A stretch of DNA of 64,000 nt from Rhabdobacter roseus (GCF_014202275.1 NZ_JACHGF010000011.1:1-64000), one strand, 5' to 3'. Shown: positions 25,365 through 33,461, numbered from the stretch's first letter. Numbers and translations: made by a program. Notes: generated by a model not told the origin, from the letters alone.

Positions 25365-26096
25365 ATGATTCTTAGAACCGAAAATCTGATTAAAAAGTAC
25401 GGAGCCCGGCTGGTCAACGACCAGGTGAGCTACCAGGTGGAGCAGGGCGAGATCGTGGGGCTGCTCGGTCCCAACGGCGCCGGCAAGACCACCTCTTTCT
25501 ACATGGCGGTGGGCCTGGTGAAACCCAACAGCGGCAAAGTGTACCTGGACGACAAGGATATCACCGACCTGCCCATGTACAAGCGGGCGCGGCTCGGGCT
25601 GGGGTACCTGGCCCAGGAGGCGTCCATCTTCCGGCAGCTGACGGTCGAGGAAAACATCAAGGCCGTGCTGGAGATGTCCGATTTATCGCGGGCCGAGCAA
25701 AAGGAAAAAGTGGAGGCACTGCTGGAAGAATTCAGCCTGGAGCACGTGCGGAAAAGCAAAGGGATGGTACTTTCCGGCGGCGAGCGCCGCCGCACGGAGA
25801 TAGCCCGGGCGCTGGCGGTGGACCCGAAGTTTATCCTACTCGATGAACCCTTTGCGGGTGTGGACCCCATTGCGGTGGAGGATATTCAGAGCATCGTGGC
25901 CAAGCTCAAACACCGCAACATCGGCATCCTGATCACCGACCACAACGTGAACGAAACGCTGTCGATTACCGACCGTGCGTACCTGCTTTTTGAAGGAAAA
26001 ATACTAAAACAAGGTAGTGCCGAGGAGCTGGCCGCCGACGAACAGGTGCGTCGCGTGTACCTGGGGCAGCACTTCCAGCTCAAGCGAAAAATCTAG
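25365..26096 (+). CDS. lptB: LPS export ABC transporter ATP-binding protein LptB
   Basis: 243 aa from the ATG at 25365; in-frame sequence upstream overlaps recJ and is not conserved. Walker [19 protein letters not shown]-loop [18 protein letters not shown], signature [15 protein letters not shown], Walker [20 protein letters not shown] and switch His [10 protein letters not shown] are exactly of the LptB type. It powers LptFG in lifting lipopolysaccharide from the inner membrane. No lpt partner gene is nearby in the window. Confidence 0.95.
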   Translation: MILRTENLIKKYGARLVNDQVSYQVEQGEIVGLLGPNGAGKTTSFYMAVGLVKPNSGKVYLDDKDITDLPMYKRARLGLGYLAQEASIFRQLTVEENIKAVLEMSDLSRAEQKEKVEALLEEFSLEHVRKSKGMVLSGGERRRTEIARALAVDPKFILLDEPFAGVDPIAVEDIQSIVAKLKHRNIGILITDHNVNETLSITDRAYLLFEGKILKQGSAEELAADEQVRRVYLGQHFQLKRKI

Positions 26097-26103
26097 CGAT
26101 GCT

Positions 26104-26126
26104 CCCTTTCCCTGCGGGGGAAAGGG
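26104..26126. repeat. C-rich hairpin after lptB
   Basis: CCCTTTCCC (26104-26112) and GGGAAAGGG (26118-26126), starting 7 bases after the lptB stop and followed by GCCGGGGATAGGGGCG. A variant of the C-rich hairpin family. No T run follows. Confidence 0.65.
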
Positions 26127-26219
26127 CCGGGGATAGGGGCGTTGAAAGTATAAAGTACCTCTGCTATTTCTAATTTCATTACCCCCATGAAATTTGTTTC
26201 TTGATGACAGGAGTGGGAG

Positions 26220-26308
26220 TTGCGCGTTGCAAACGCTAATGAACGGCGGCAAGGTTCGCGTTGCAAACGCGAACTAGCGGCGGAGTTGTTCGCGTTGCAA
26301 ACGCGAAC
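26220..26308. repeat. Three palindromic units with a 34-bp period
   Basis: The palindrome TTCGCGTTGCAAACGCGAA is perfect in units 2 (26254-26274) and 3 (26288-26308) and slightly diverged in unit 1 (26220-26240, TGCGCGTTGCAAACGCTAA). The 13-base linkers are also alike (GAACGGCGGCAAG, TAGCGGCGGAGTT, TAACGGCAGCTTA). It lies immediately downstream of the small Cys/Lys-rich gene on the minus strand, its last linker overlapping that stop codon. Conserved linkers rule out a CRISPR array. Confidence 0.85.
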
Positions 26309-26318
26309 TAACGGCAGC

Positions 26319-26477
26319 TTAGTCCTTTTTAGGGCACTTTTTGCAGTGTTTGCCTTTCTTCTTATACGCTTTGCAGCACTTCTTAGACTCACACACCTCC
26401 TGATTGAGCGGCGATTTGGCCCAAAAATCGTAATCTGCTAAAAAAGTCAGCGAGTCATTTACAGTCAGCACGTCCAT
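26319..26477 (-). CDS. Small Cys/Lys-rich protein (52 aa)
   Basis: 52 aa, from ATG at 26477 to TAA at 26319. The N-terminal 30 residues are ordinary (MDVLTVNDSLTFLADYDFWA); the C-terminal part is CESKKCCKAYKKKGKHCKKC, then PKKD, five Cys in 17 residues with many Lys, suggestive of a metal-binding knuckle or a nucleic-acid contact. I have an impression of similar C-terminal tails in other Bacteroidota small proteins but cannot name a family. A near-perfect promoter lies 23 bases upstream, which strongly supports a real gene. The triple palindrome follows its stop. Confidence 0.75.
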   Translation of the reverse strand: MDVLTVNDSLTFLADYDFWAKSPLNQEVCESKKCCKAYKKKGKHCKKCPKKD

Positions 26478-26499
26478 ACCAGTAAGCTATTTTTTTTGA

Positions 26500-26530
26500 C
26501 AAAGGTACCTTTATTTAGAATAATTCCAAA
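26500..26530 (-). promoter_or_regulatory. Consensus sigma-A promoter of the small Cys/Lys-rich gene
   Basis: On the minus strand TTTG (26527-26530), a 19-base spacer, and TACCTTTG (26500-26507): an exact match to the Bacteroidota consensus TTTG-N19-TAnnTTTG. The -7 box is part of the palindrome AAAGGTACCTTT. The start codon is 22 bases further on. Confidence 0.75.
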
Positions 26531-26600
26531 TGATTTCCCGGGATTCTTTCTACCACTGACCACGGGGCGCTAAGGTACCTGGCGGCTTACTTCCCGTATA

Positions 26601-26635
26601 AAAAGAAGGCCTGCTCCGTATAAGAGTCAGGCCTT
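26601..26635 (-). terminator. Terminator of the 26664-27371 gene
   Basis: Stem AAGGCCTG (26606-26613)/CAGGCCTT (26628-26635) with a 14-base loop. On the minus strand the hairpin is followed by CTTTTTATA, so it would end transcription of the minus-strand gene whose stop is at 26664. Confidence 0.65.
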
Positions 26636-26663
26636 TCCTTCGTATAAAGTACCTGGAAGTACC

Positions 26664-27371
26664 CTACTTTATTTTCTCCCACACTTCGTGAATAGGGCTG
26701 CCGGTGCTGCTATTGCCCGAGTGGTCCCAGCGGCCATCTTTTAAGGCCCAGTTGAAGCTGAGGTTGGCTCCGACGCGGTTGTTGTCACGCGAGAAGAACT
26801 CGATGCGCTCGGTGTACTTACCGTCTTTGACGGTGTAAGTACCTCCACCGGTGCCGTAGAAGCCCTTCACGGCCGGGTCGATGGCCGCCCACTGAAAGCG
26901 GGTCTTGGAAAGGATCTTCAAGGTCTTGCGGGTACCTTGCTGGTGGATTTTCGTCATTCCGCCCTGGTCGTTGGCCCGCTCGGTGATGTGCCAGGTACCG
27001 GCCATGTCTACGTTGGCGGCGTCATCAACGATCATCCATACCAGGGGTTCTTCGCCCTTGAAGCTCAGTACGCTGTCGATCCGCTCCACGGTATACACGA
27101 TGGGTACCCCCACGGCCGCCGTATCGGCGGTATTGAACTCGGGCGTGTAGGTCAGCGTGTTGCCCTGGATGGTGAAGGGGCCGCCCTGGGTTCGGTCGAA
27201 GTACTTGTTCATGACGTTATAGGAAGCGATCATGAGGTAGTTGTCGGCCACAATCATCGTAGCGGTGCTATTGTTGGGTTGGGTGGCTTTCCAGGCCCCC
27301 TTGATGGACTTGGTTTGCGCCCAACCGCTCCCCAGCGTCAGGGCGAGTAGTAGAGTCAGTAGTGGTTTCAT
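26664..27371 (-). CDS. Secreted protein with two lipocalin-like halves
   Basis: 235 aa. Signal peptide MKPLLTLLLALTLGSGWAQ. The mature protein shows two similar halves, each opening with a GxW strand (IKGAWKATQPNN and MAGTWHITERAND), with FDRTQGGPFTIQGNTLTYTPEF and GFYGTGGGTYTVKDGKYTERIEFF in corresponding places. This resembles DUF4488-type lipocalin-fold proteins of Bacteroidota, exported to the periplasm or surface. Ligand unknown. It stands alone with its own terminator. Confidence 0.75.
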   Translation of the reverse strand: MKPLLTLLLALTLGSGWAQTKSIKGAWKATQPNNSTATMIVADNYLMIASYNVMNKYFDRTQGGPFTIQGNTLTYTPEFNTADTAAVGVPIVYTVERIDSVLSFKGEEPLVWMIVDDAANVDMAGTWHITERANDQGGMTKIHQQGTRKTLKILSKTRFQWAAIDPAVKGFYGTGGGTYTVKDGKYTERIEFFSRDNNRVGANLSFNWALKDGRWDHSGNSSTGSPIHEVWEKIK

Positions 27372-27445
27372 AGAGAATTGAGCTGGTTGATGAAACGAAA
27401 TATACGTTAAAAAACCATTCCACAGTCAACTTACTTGCTTTACAC

Positions 27446-28144
27446 TTAGTGAAGTACCTCCCGAAGTACCTCCAGCGATTTGATTTCCCCCAGGGAGTCC
27501 AGGTGTATGTTGTAAAAGAAAAGGATCATTTCCAGTAGCACCGCCCGGCGCGAGGCGTCCAGCGGCGCGGGAGTACCGTAGGGTGCCGCCAGAAAAATCA
27601 GCAGGGCCTCGCGCTGGGCGGCATCGAGCCGGTGGGGGTAGTGTCGCTGCGTCAGTTCCTCTTCAAATCCCTGGCTGGAGTCGAGCCCAAAGCCCAGGTA
27701 AGCCGCCAGCTGTAGCAGAAAATGCAGGTGGAAGTTCTGATACCCTTTTTCTGCCTCATCGAGATACCGGACCGAATCCTCAATGAATTGAAACAGCGGC
27801 TCGTTGCTTTCTTCCTCGCGCAGGGTTTTGCCGAGCAGCTCCGTAATAAAAAGCGCCAGGCTGGATTTGATCACCTCGAAAGGGAGGCTATGAAAAGGTA
27901 CCCGGCATTTGATTTCGGAGATCCGGTGCAGGGCTTCCTCCCGGTTGGGCTTGTGGTACACCACCAGGTCCAGCAGCGTAAGGGGCTGGAAAAGCGCGAT
28001 GCGGTTGGACTTGGCGCGGCTGCTCCGCACGCTATTGACGATGTAGCTCTGGATGCCAAAGGCCTCGGTGTAGATCTTGGCAATGATGGATGATTCGCGG
28101 TACCGAATATAACTCAGGGCAATGCCTCGGGTTTTGTGGAGCAT
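27446..28144 (-). CDS. recO: DNA repair protein RecO
   Basis: 232 aa from the ATG at 28144, where the family begins (MLHKTRGIALSYIRYRESSIIAKIYTEAFG); 23 extra in-frame codons upstream are not conserved. RecO loads RecA in the RecFOR pathway. The N-terminal OB fold (QSYIVNSVRSSRAKSNRIALFQPLTLLDLVVY) is followed by the helical C-terminal domain (LALFITELLGKTLREEESNEPLFQFIEDSV). The zinc Cys residues found in some RecO proteins are absent, as is usual in this phylum. Confidence 0.93.
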   Translation of the reverse strand: MLHKTRGIALSYIRYRESSIIAKIYTEAFGIQSYIVNSVRSSRAKSNRIALFQPLTLLDLVVYHKPNREEALHRISEIKCRVPFHSLPFEVIKSSLALFITELLGKTLREEESNEPLFQFIEDSVRYLDEAEKGYQNFHLHFLLQLAAYLGFGLDSSQGFEEELTQRHYPHRLDAAQREALLIFLAAPYGTPAPLDASRRAVLLEMILFFYNIHLDSLGEIKSLEVLREVLH

Positions 28145-28261
28145 CAGAGAAAACGCGCGGTGGAAAGGTGATGAGCCGCTACTTCCTACAAAAATACAAA
28201 AACCTCCCGACATAGCAGGAGGTACTTTAGGGGAGGTACTTGCCGGGTCTTGGTAAGGTAC

Positions 28262-28879
28262 CTACAAGGCTGCCTGCGCAAAGACGTACTTCATTTCGGT
28301 GGCAATTTGTCGGCAGCGCGCGTCGTAGATGGTACTTTCTGCCGGGGTGTCGTCGGCCTCTTTGGGGTCCTGGTACATGACCGGGATGCGGCGCTCCGCG
28401 CCGGGAATGAAGGGACAGTTTTGCTCGGCCTGGCTGCAGGTCATGATGGCGGCGAAGTGCGCGGTCGGGTTAGGTACCTCGTCGTATACTTTCGAGAAAG
28501 CCACCATCGGCGGAGCCGCTTCGGCGTAGCGCATTTCGTAGGTTGGGTTTTCTCCCTCGGACGTCCGCCGAACGGCCAGCCCGGCCCGCTCCAGGGCCAC
28601 CACCGTGCGCGGGTTGCAGGCGGTGGTTTCGGTGCCTCCCGAGTAGCAACGTACGGCGGGTACCTGGTAGTAGTGCGCCGCTACCTGCGCCCATACCTGC
28701 CCCAGGTGGCTCCGGCGCGAATTGTGCGTGCAGATGAAGGTAAGCTGCACCGGCTCGGCGCGGTCTATTTTTTCTTGAAGGTACTTTGTCAAAGGGGCCA
28801 GCACGGCGCGGCGCTCGTCGGACAGGGTACTTACGTCCAGCGACTCGAAGTACGTGCGGATACTGGGTAGTAGAGACAT
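28262..28879 (-). CDS. Low-molecular-weight phosphatase/arsenate reductase-like protein
   Basis: 205 aa. The P-loop is FICTHNSRRSHLGQ (C-x5-R-S, residues about 48-61), and the acid loop likely is VMYQDPKEADD. A ~45-residue N-terminal helical extension precedes it. C-terminal Cys residues (MTCSQAEQNCPF) could give the Cys relay of thioredoxin-linked ArsC enzymes. It follows acr3 by 26 bases in an arsR-acr3-phosphatase operon, so reduction of arsenate to arsenite for export is the likely role; tyrosine phosphatase activity is the alternative. Confidence 0.85.
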   Translation of the reverse strand: MSLLPSIRTYFESLDVSTLSDERRAVLAPLTKYLQEKIDRAEPVQLTFICTHNSRRSHLGQVWAQVAAHYYQVPAVRCYSGGTETTACNPRTVVALERAGLAVRRTSEGENPTYEMRYAEAAPPMVAFSKVYDEVPNPTAHFAAIMTCSQAEQNCPFIPGAERRIPVMYQDPKEADDTPAESTIYDARCRQIATEMKYVFAQAAL

Positions 28880-28905
28880 GGTTGGTTGGGTTAAAAAGAA
28901 TACAA

Positions 28906-29943
28906 TCAGGCGATTTTCGTTTGGTACCAGCGCGCAAAATGGACCATCAGGATCAGCACGGGTACTTCGATCAGTGGGCCCACCACCGCCGCAAAGGCTA
29001 CTCCGGAATGAATCCCGAACACGGCAATGGCCACGGCAATGCCCAGCTCAAAATTATTTCCGGCGGCCGTGAAGGCCAGCGAGGTGGATTTGCCGTAGTT
29101 GGCCCCGGCGCGGCGCGAAAGGAAGAAGGCCGAGAAAAACATCAGGATGAAGTAGGCCGTGAGCGGTAGGGCGATCCGGAGCACGTCCAGTGGGATTTCG
29201 ACGATGAGATTTCCCTTAAGGCTAAACATCAAAACAATGGTAAAAAGCAGCGCCAGGAGCGTCAGCGGGCCAATGGCGGGTAGGTAGCGGGTCTCGTACC
29301 AGTCACGCCCTTTGAGCGCACTTAGGCCGTAGCGCGAGAGAATCCCCAGCCCAAAAGGTACCCCCAGGTAGAGCAGGACACTCTCGGCTACCTGTCCGAT
29401 GGTGATGTTGACTTCGTAGCCCCGGAGGCCAAACAGCGGCGGTAGCACGGTAATGAATAGCCAGGCGTAGACCGAGTAAAAAAGTACCTGGAAGATGCTG
29501 TTGAAGGCCACCAGGCCCGCGGCGTACAGGCGGTCGCCCCCGGCCAGGTCGTTCCAGACGAGGACCATGGCGATGCAGCGGGCAATGCCGATTAGGATGA
29601 GGCCCGTCATGTACTCGGGCTCGTCGGGCAGGAACAGTACCGCCAGGCCAAACATCAGCAGCGGGCCGATGACCCAGTTTTGCAGCAGCGAGAGCCCCAG
29701 GATCTTGGTATTCTGAAAGACCTTGGGCAGCTCTTCGTAGCGTACTTTGGCCAGGGGTGGGTACATCATCAGGATGAGTCCCAGCGCCAGGGGTACATTC
29801 AGTACCTCCGGGCTGCCTGCGTCCGAGGTACCTGTACCCGCCGGAGGGAAAAAGTACCCAATGGCTACGCCCAGCAGCATGGCCAGGAAAATCCAGAGGG
29901 TAAGGTAGCGGTCGAGGAAGGAGAGTTGTTTGGGAGTACTCAT
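28906..29943 (-). CDS. acr3: ACR3-family arsenite efflux transporter
   Basis: 345 aa, about ten membrane helices. Family motifs include [70 protein letters not shown] (the conserved functional Cys of TM4) and [19 protein letters not shown]. It exports As(III) across the inner membrane using the proton gradient. It sits between arsR and the ArsC-like gene on one strand with short gaps (50 and 26 bases), controlled by the ArsR operator at 30354. Confidence 0.95.
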   Translation of the reverse strand: MSTPKQLSFLDRYLTLWIFLAMLLGVAIGYFFPPAGTGTSDAGSPEVLNVPLALGLILMMYPPLAKVRYEELPKVFQNTKILGLSLLQNWVIGPLLMFGLAVLFLPDEPEYMTGLILIGIARCIAMVLVWNDLAGGDRLYAAGLVAFNSIFQVLFYSVYAWLFITVLPPLFGLRGYEVNITIGQVAESVLLYLGVPFGLGILSRYGLSALKGRDWYETRYLPAIGPLTLLALLFTIVLMFSLKGNLIVEIPLDVLRIALPLTAYFILMFFSAFFLSRRAGANYGKSTSLAFTAAGNNFELGIAVAIAVFGIHSGVAFAAVVGPLIEVPVLILMVHFARWYQTKIA

Positions 29944-29993
29944 GGGTTTTTAAGCAAAAGGCGACTACTCAAAAAGGGTACCTTGGGGCGGAC

Positions 29994-30335
29994 TCAGCAG
30001 CAGTTTTGGGTTTGTCCGCGCCCGCTTTCCAGTTGCAGGTGAAAGGCTTCAAATAGCTGTCGACACCGGTCGTAGGTTTCCCAATTGATGCAGTAGCAGG
30101 ATGTTTTCCCCTCAATTTCCCCCTTGATGAGCCCCACGTTTTTGAGCTCTTTGAGGTGCTGCGATACCGTAGGCTGCGCCAGGGGCAGCCCCTCCACGAT
30201 TTGCCCGCAGATACACGACCGCTGCTGGGCCAGGATCTTAAGGATGGCGAGGCGGGCCGGGTGGGCCAGCGCCTTGGCGAAGTCGGCCAGCTCTACTTCC
30301 TCGGCCTGAAATTCCAGCTTTTTATTGGTTGCCAT
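29994..30335 (-). CDS. arsR: ArsR-family metalloregulator
   Basis: 113 aa winged-helix repressor. [51 protein letters not shown] contains the metal-site CxC (SCICG) just before the recognition helix [10 protein letters not shown]. Further Cys lie in TSCYCIN and the very C-terminal QNCC. It should release DNA on binding As(III), derepressing its own operon with acr3. A palindrome overlapping its own promoter (30354-30369) supports autoregulation. A paralogue lies at 35460. Confidence 0.93.
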   Translation of the reverse strand: MATNKKLEFQAEEVELADFAKALAHPARLAILKILAQQRSCICGQIVEGLPLAQPTVSQHLKELKNVGLIKGEIEGKTSCYCINWETYDRCRQLFEAFHLQLESGRGQTQNCC

Positions 30336-30353
30336 ACATTTTACTTATTATAT

Positions 30354-30388
30354 ATCGCAAATATACGATGAATAGGTTTAAAGAAAAA
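30354..30388 (-). promoter_or_regulatory. arsR-acr3 promoter with ArsR operator
   Basis: On the minus strand TTTT (30385-30388), 19 bases, TATATTTG (30358-30365): a close match to TTTG-N19-TAnnTTTG. The -7 box is buried in the dyad ATCGTATATTTGCGAT (30354-30369). Nearly the same dyad occurs at the other arsenic locus (35833-35848 and 35426-35441), marking it as the ArsR binding site. Confidence 0.7.
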
Positions 30389-30420
30389 TCCTGTCCGAAT
30401 TCGTTTTGAATCCAGGCAGG
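30384..30420 (-). terminator. Terminator of dps
   Basis: On the minus strand CCTG-CCT-GGATTC, loop AAAAC, GAATTC-GGA-CAGG, then ATTTTT: a stem with a 6-bp inner helix (one G-U pair) and a 4-bp outer helix, followed by a T run. It lies just past the dps stop at 30441 and abuts the arsR promoter. Confidence 0.55.
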
Positions 30421-30440
30421 ACCTTCCAAGTACCTTTCGA

Positions 30441-30920
30441 CTAGCTGTTCAGGTAGGCCGAGTACATCCACACCAGCTTTTCCTGCTCGCGGATGTAGTC
30501 GCTCATCAGGGCATTGGTCCCTTCGTCGTCGGCTTCCGCCGAAAGGGTTAGCAACTCCCGCTGTAGGGTAATGATGGTCTCGAAGGCTTCCAGGATGTAC
30601 CGGATGGACTCCCGGCCGTCGCTCACGTTCGTCTTTTCCGAAATGCTCGCCTGGGCCAGGTAGTCGGAGTAGCTGTGCAGCGGCGTGTGGCCCAGCGTCA
30701 GTACCCGCTCGGCGATTTCGTCGTTCTTGAGCTGTAGGTTGGTGTAGAGCTCCTCGAACTTCAGGTGGAGCTCAAAGAACTTATCGCCCTTGATATTCCA
30801 GTGGAAGCCGCGCGTATTGATGTAAAAGACCTGGTAGTTGGCCAGGAGCTGGTTGAGCTTCTCGGCCAGGGTGCGGCTCTTTTCCAGATTCAGCCCAATA
30901 AAGGAAGTTTTGGTTTTCAT
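30441..30920 (-). CDS. dps: Dps-family DNA-binding ferritin
   Basis: 159 aa, cytoplasmic dodecamer-forming ferritin-like protein that oxidises iron with hydrogen peroxide and can bind DNA. The intersubunit ferroxidase site is visible: NTRGFHWNIKGDKFFELHLKFEELYTNLQLKNDEIAERVLTLG (His, His, Asp/Glu). SDGRESIRYILEAFETIITLQRELL and DEGTNALMSDYIREQEKLVWMYSAYL complete the four-helix bundle. It stands as a single gene with its own terminator. Confidence 0.93.
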   Translation of the reverse strand: MKTKTSFIGLNLEKSRTLAEKLNQLLANYQVFYINTRGFHWNIKGDKFFELHLKFEELYTNLQLKNDEIAERVLTLGHTPLHSYSDYLAQASISEKTNVSDGRESIRYILEAFETIITLQRELLTLSAEADDEGTNALMSDYIREQEKLVWMYSAYLNS

Positions 30921-31279
30921 AATTAAGAGGAAATGTGGTGAATCAATGAGGTCAAAGTAGCAGGGATGGCTACTGCTTTAAAAACCCCATTGCCGGGTGA
31001 ATAGTGCCGGATTTTTAACCCTATTTATACGAACCCCTACAAGGCCCCGTGCCTAGTCACTATTCGTTCATTTCTGCACAAGAACGTCCGGAAACGAACA
31101 GCCCGCGCTTAGGTACCTGCCTGCTGATCTTTTCTTGAAAAACTTTTATCTGCCAGATTGCCAATGCAATAGCCTTGCTTCTCAGCAGGTACCTGCCCGC
31201 GCTGGCACCTACGGCACGCCCTTTTCTTCCCTCTATACCAAACGCATCTAGTAGCCAAACTTTAAAACAAGACAAAGCC

Positions 31280-31672
31280 ATGAAAACCTTGATCATCTCT
31301 CACTTCCGTCGTTTCGCGCTTTTCGCTCTTTTCGCTCTGCCGTTTGCCGTACAGGCCGAAAACCATTTCTTCAACCCTACGAAGCCCCAGTCCTTCCAGA
31401 TGGGTATGTACCGCATCGCCGGAACCTCCAAGGTAAACCTAACACTGGTGCGTAGCACCGACAGCCCCCTGAGCATCCGGCTGGTGGATGAAAACGGCAA
31501 GGTACTTTATCGCGAAACGCTGGGCAAGGCTCAGCCGCAGTACAAGCGTAGCTTTGACTTGGGACAGGTCGAAAACGGAACGTACTACTTCGAGTTCAAG
31601 TCGGGCCGTGAAACCTTCCGTAAGCGCGTGGAGCTTTCTACGCCAACCGAGCAGCTCATCGAGATCCAGTAA
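31280..31672 (+). CDS. Secreted beta-sandwich protein, copy 1
   Basis: 130 aa from the ATG at 31280. Signal peptide MKTLIISHFRRFALFALFALPFAVQA. The mature 100 residues read like a single beta-sandwich with PLSIRLVDENGKVLYRETLGK, RSFDLGQVENGTYYFEFKSG and KRVELSTPTEQLIEI, similar in style to DUF3244 or the C-terminal sorting-type domains of Bacteroidota. No catalytic residues are apparent. Copy 2 at 33015 differs at only a few positions (for example A/T in RIAGT and E/G in QVENG). Confidence 0.8.
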   Translation: MKTLIISHFRRFALFALFALPFAVQAENHFFNPTKPQSFQMGMYRIAGTSKVNLTLVRSTDSPLSIRLVDENGKVLYRETLGKAQPQYKRSFDLGQVENGTYYFEFKSGRETFRKRVELSTPTEQLIEIQ

Positions 31673-31700
31673 AGCAACCACTACCCTACTCCATCCCCAA

Positions 31701-31726
31701 AGAGCCCGCTTCTGGCGGGCTCTTTT
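31701..31726 (+). terminator. Rho-independent terminator
   Basis: AGAGCCCGC, loop TTCTG, GCGGGCTCT, then TTT. It ends the 31280 gene and is duplicated with it at 33436. Confidence 0.85.
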
Positions 31727-31759
31727 GCGTACGACAAGAATTTAGTGATCGTTGATGCT

Positions 31760-32395
31760 TTATAATTGATTTCTTACATACGTTGCTACGGCTTTTTTCA
31801 TTTTGGCTTTCACCTGCTTCCAGCTTATACCCTTCAAATCTTGAGGATTCTCTTTTTGCAATTCTGCGTCTTCAAAATACGTCATCGACATCACCACATG
31901 CCCAATGTCATTATTTTGATACTTTTCCTGGTACCAACCGAGCATTTGTGCCAGCGAGTAATGCTCTAAAAGCTCCGCAATATCCCAAAAATCTTTCTTT
32001 ACTCCTCGGGTAGCCATAGCTTCCAGCTTCATCGGGATGATATCTTCGACGGCCACTAACCGAATACCCTCAATCACTTCAACGCCTCGTAGGTAGGGAT
32101 ATTCATGCAAAACAATATCAACCTTTACTCCCTCGATCACGAGCCAGATACTTTGCCTTCTTTGGCCCAGACGGATAGCCTGAGGAAAAGCCTTAGACAG
32201 GCTCTGGGAGACATCTTCCAATACAAAAGGCTCGTGGGTAAATAAATCCAAATCAACGGAAATACGGTGACCATACCGTAAAGAAAGATTAGTTCCTCCA
32301 ACCAGGGCAAAGGCGGCCAATTCGGGAAGCTGCATTAACCTCCTTAACAAGTCTACTGTTTCTGGCTTAACCGTATGGGTATAGAGCATTTTCAC
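31760..32395 (-). CDS. Nucleotidyltransferase, AbiEii toxin-like
   Basis: 211 aa. The nucleotidyltransferase signature is FALVGGTNLSLRYGHRISVDLDLF (GG-T, then DxD), with KVDIVLHEYPYL as a third acidic site and VEDIIPMKLEAMATRGVKKDFWDIAELL downstream, the pattern of DUF1814/AbiEii proteins, which act as toxins of type IV toxin-antitoxin or abortive-infection pairs. Its partner at 32399 is 3 bases upstream on the same strand. The pair lies exactly between the two copies of the 0.67 kb duplication. Confidence 0.87.
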   Translation of the reverse strand: MKMLYTHTVKPETVDLLRRLMQLPELAAFALVGGTNLSLRYGHRISVDLDLFTHEPFVLEDVSQSLSKAFPQAIRLGQRRQSIWLVIEGVKVDIVLHEYPYLRGVEVIEGIRLVAVEDIIPMKLEAMATRGVKKDFWDIAELLEHYSLAQMLGWYQEKYQNNDIGHVVMSMTYFEDAELQKENPQDLKGISWKQVKAKMKKAVATYVRNQL

Positions 32396-32398
32396 GCG

Positions 32399-32707
32399 TT
32401 AGTGAATCCAAGGGCTTTTTCGGGCCTGTCTGCGTTGATAGGCCGTAAAATCCGTTTCCTTAAGGTTTAGAATTAAGCATAAAAAGGATAAGGTTGGCTT
32501 CTTGAAGTAGGGAGCCTTCACGATCTCTTTTTTAACCCGATCAAGGCCATAATAGCGCAAGACTTCCAGTTTGTCCGACCAAGTACCGTAGTTCATTACT
32601 TTGTCCATGACAAAGAGACTGTCTTTTTCAAAATCAAGCTGCTTAAAATCGACATCCCAAAATGCCGTCGCGGAAAGGTTAGGATCTTTTAAGGGGGCCT
32701 GTGCCAT
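32399..32707 (-). CDS. DUF6922-like partner of the AbiEii-like nucleotidyltransferase
   Basis: 102 aa, cytoplasmic. NLSATAFWDVDFKQLDFEKDSLFVMDKVMNYGTWSDKLEVLRYYGLDRVKKEIVKAPYF is the conserved core that I associate with small proteins encoded next to DUF1814 nucleotidyltransferases in Bacteroidota. No helix-turn-helix is evident, unlike AbiEi antitoxins. It is probably the antitoxin or cognate partner, based on position (first gene, 3-base gap) and size. Confidence 0.75.
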   Translation of the reverse strand: MAQAPLKDPNLSATAFWDVDFKQLDFEKDSLFVMDKVMNYGTWSDKLEVLRYYGLDRVKKEIVKAPYFKKPTLSFLCLILNLKETDFTAYQRRQARKSPWIH

Positions 32708-33014
32708 GGGGTGAACAAGATTAGACTACTATAACAAAGATACCTTTTTAATGCTTTCCTATCAGCTCATCTTTTTAGTTTTCTTGTGGCCTTCTCCCGC
32801 GTTCATTTCTGCACAAGAGCGTTCGGAAACGAACAGCCCGCGCTTAGGTACCTGCCCGCTCATCTTTTCTTGAAAAACTTTTATCTATCACAATATCAAC
32901 CAGATACCTTCAATCACTAGCAGGTACTTCCCTTCGCTGGCACCAGCGGCACGCCCTTTTCTTCCTTCTATACCAAACGCATCTAGTAGCCAAACTTTAA
33001 AACAAGACAAAGCC

Positions 33015-33407
33015 ATGAAAACCTTGATCATCTCTTACTTCCGTCGTTTCGCGCTTATCGCTCTTTTCGCTCTGCCGTTTGCTGCACAGGCCGAAAACCA
33101 TTTCTTCAACCCCACGAAGCCCCAGTCCTTCCAGATGGGTATGTACCGCATCACTGGAACCTCCAAGGTAAACCTGACGCTGGTGCGTAGCACCGACAGC
33201 CCCCTGAGCATCCGGCTGGTGGATGAAAACGGCAAGGTACTTTACCGCGAAACGCTGGGCAAGGCTCAGCCGCAGTACAAGCGCAGCTTTGACTTGGGAC
33301 AGGTCGGAAACGGAACGTACTACTTCGAGTTCAAGTCGGGCCGTGAAACCTTCCGCCAGCGTGTGGAGCTTTCTACGCCAACCGAGCAGCTCATCGAGAT
33401 TCAGTAA
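33015..33407 (+). CDS. Secreted beta-sandwich protein, copy 2
   Basis: 130 aa, nearly identical to the 31280 product. Signal peptide MKTLIISYFRRFALIALFALPFAAQA; the mature domain differs by few substitutions (RITGT, QVGNG, FRQRVEL). Same leader and terminator as copy 1. Retention of both frames with mostly silent changes suggests both are functional. Confidence 0.8.
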   Translation: MKTLIISYFRRFALIALFALPFAAQAENHFFNPTKPQSFQMGMYRITGTSKVNLTLVRSTDSPLSIRLVDENGKVLYRETLGKAQPQYKRSFDLGQVGNGTYYFEFKSGRETFRQRVELSTPTEQLIEIQ

Positions 33408-33435
33408 AGCAACCACTACCCTACTCCATCCCCAA

Positions 33436-33461
33436 AGAGCCCGCTTCTGGCGGGCTTTTTT
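33436..33461 (+). terminator. Rho-independent terminator (copy 2)
   Basis: AGAGCCCGC, loop TTCTG, GCGGGCT and a run of T; the T run is longer than in copy 1. Confidence 0.85.

Larger units (their letters stand above)
31065..31730. repeat. Left copy of a 0.67 kb duplication
   Basis: From CGTTCATTTCTGCACAAG to the terminator end TTTTGCGT this segment is repeated at 32800-33466. Both carry the same leader (GAACAGCCCGCGCTTAGG, then CTTTTCTTGAAAAACTTTTA), the same 130-aa gene and the same terminator. The gene is nearly identical; the leader between about 31150 and 31200 is more diverged. Confidence 0.9.

Noticed and set aside
26220-26321. Short CRISPR array
   Set aside because: The 13-base linkers are similar to each other and shorter than spacers, and no cas genes are in the window.
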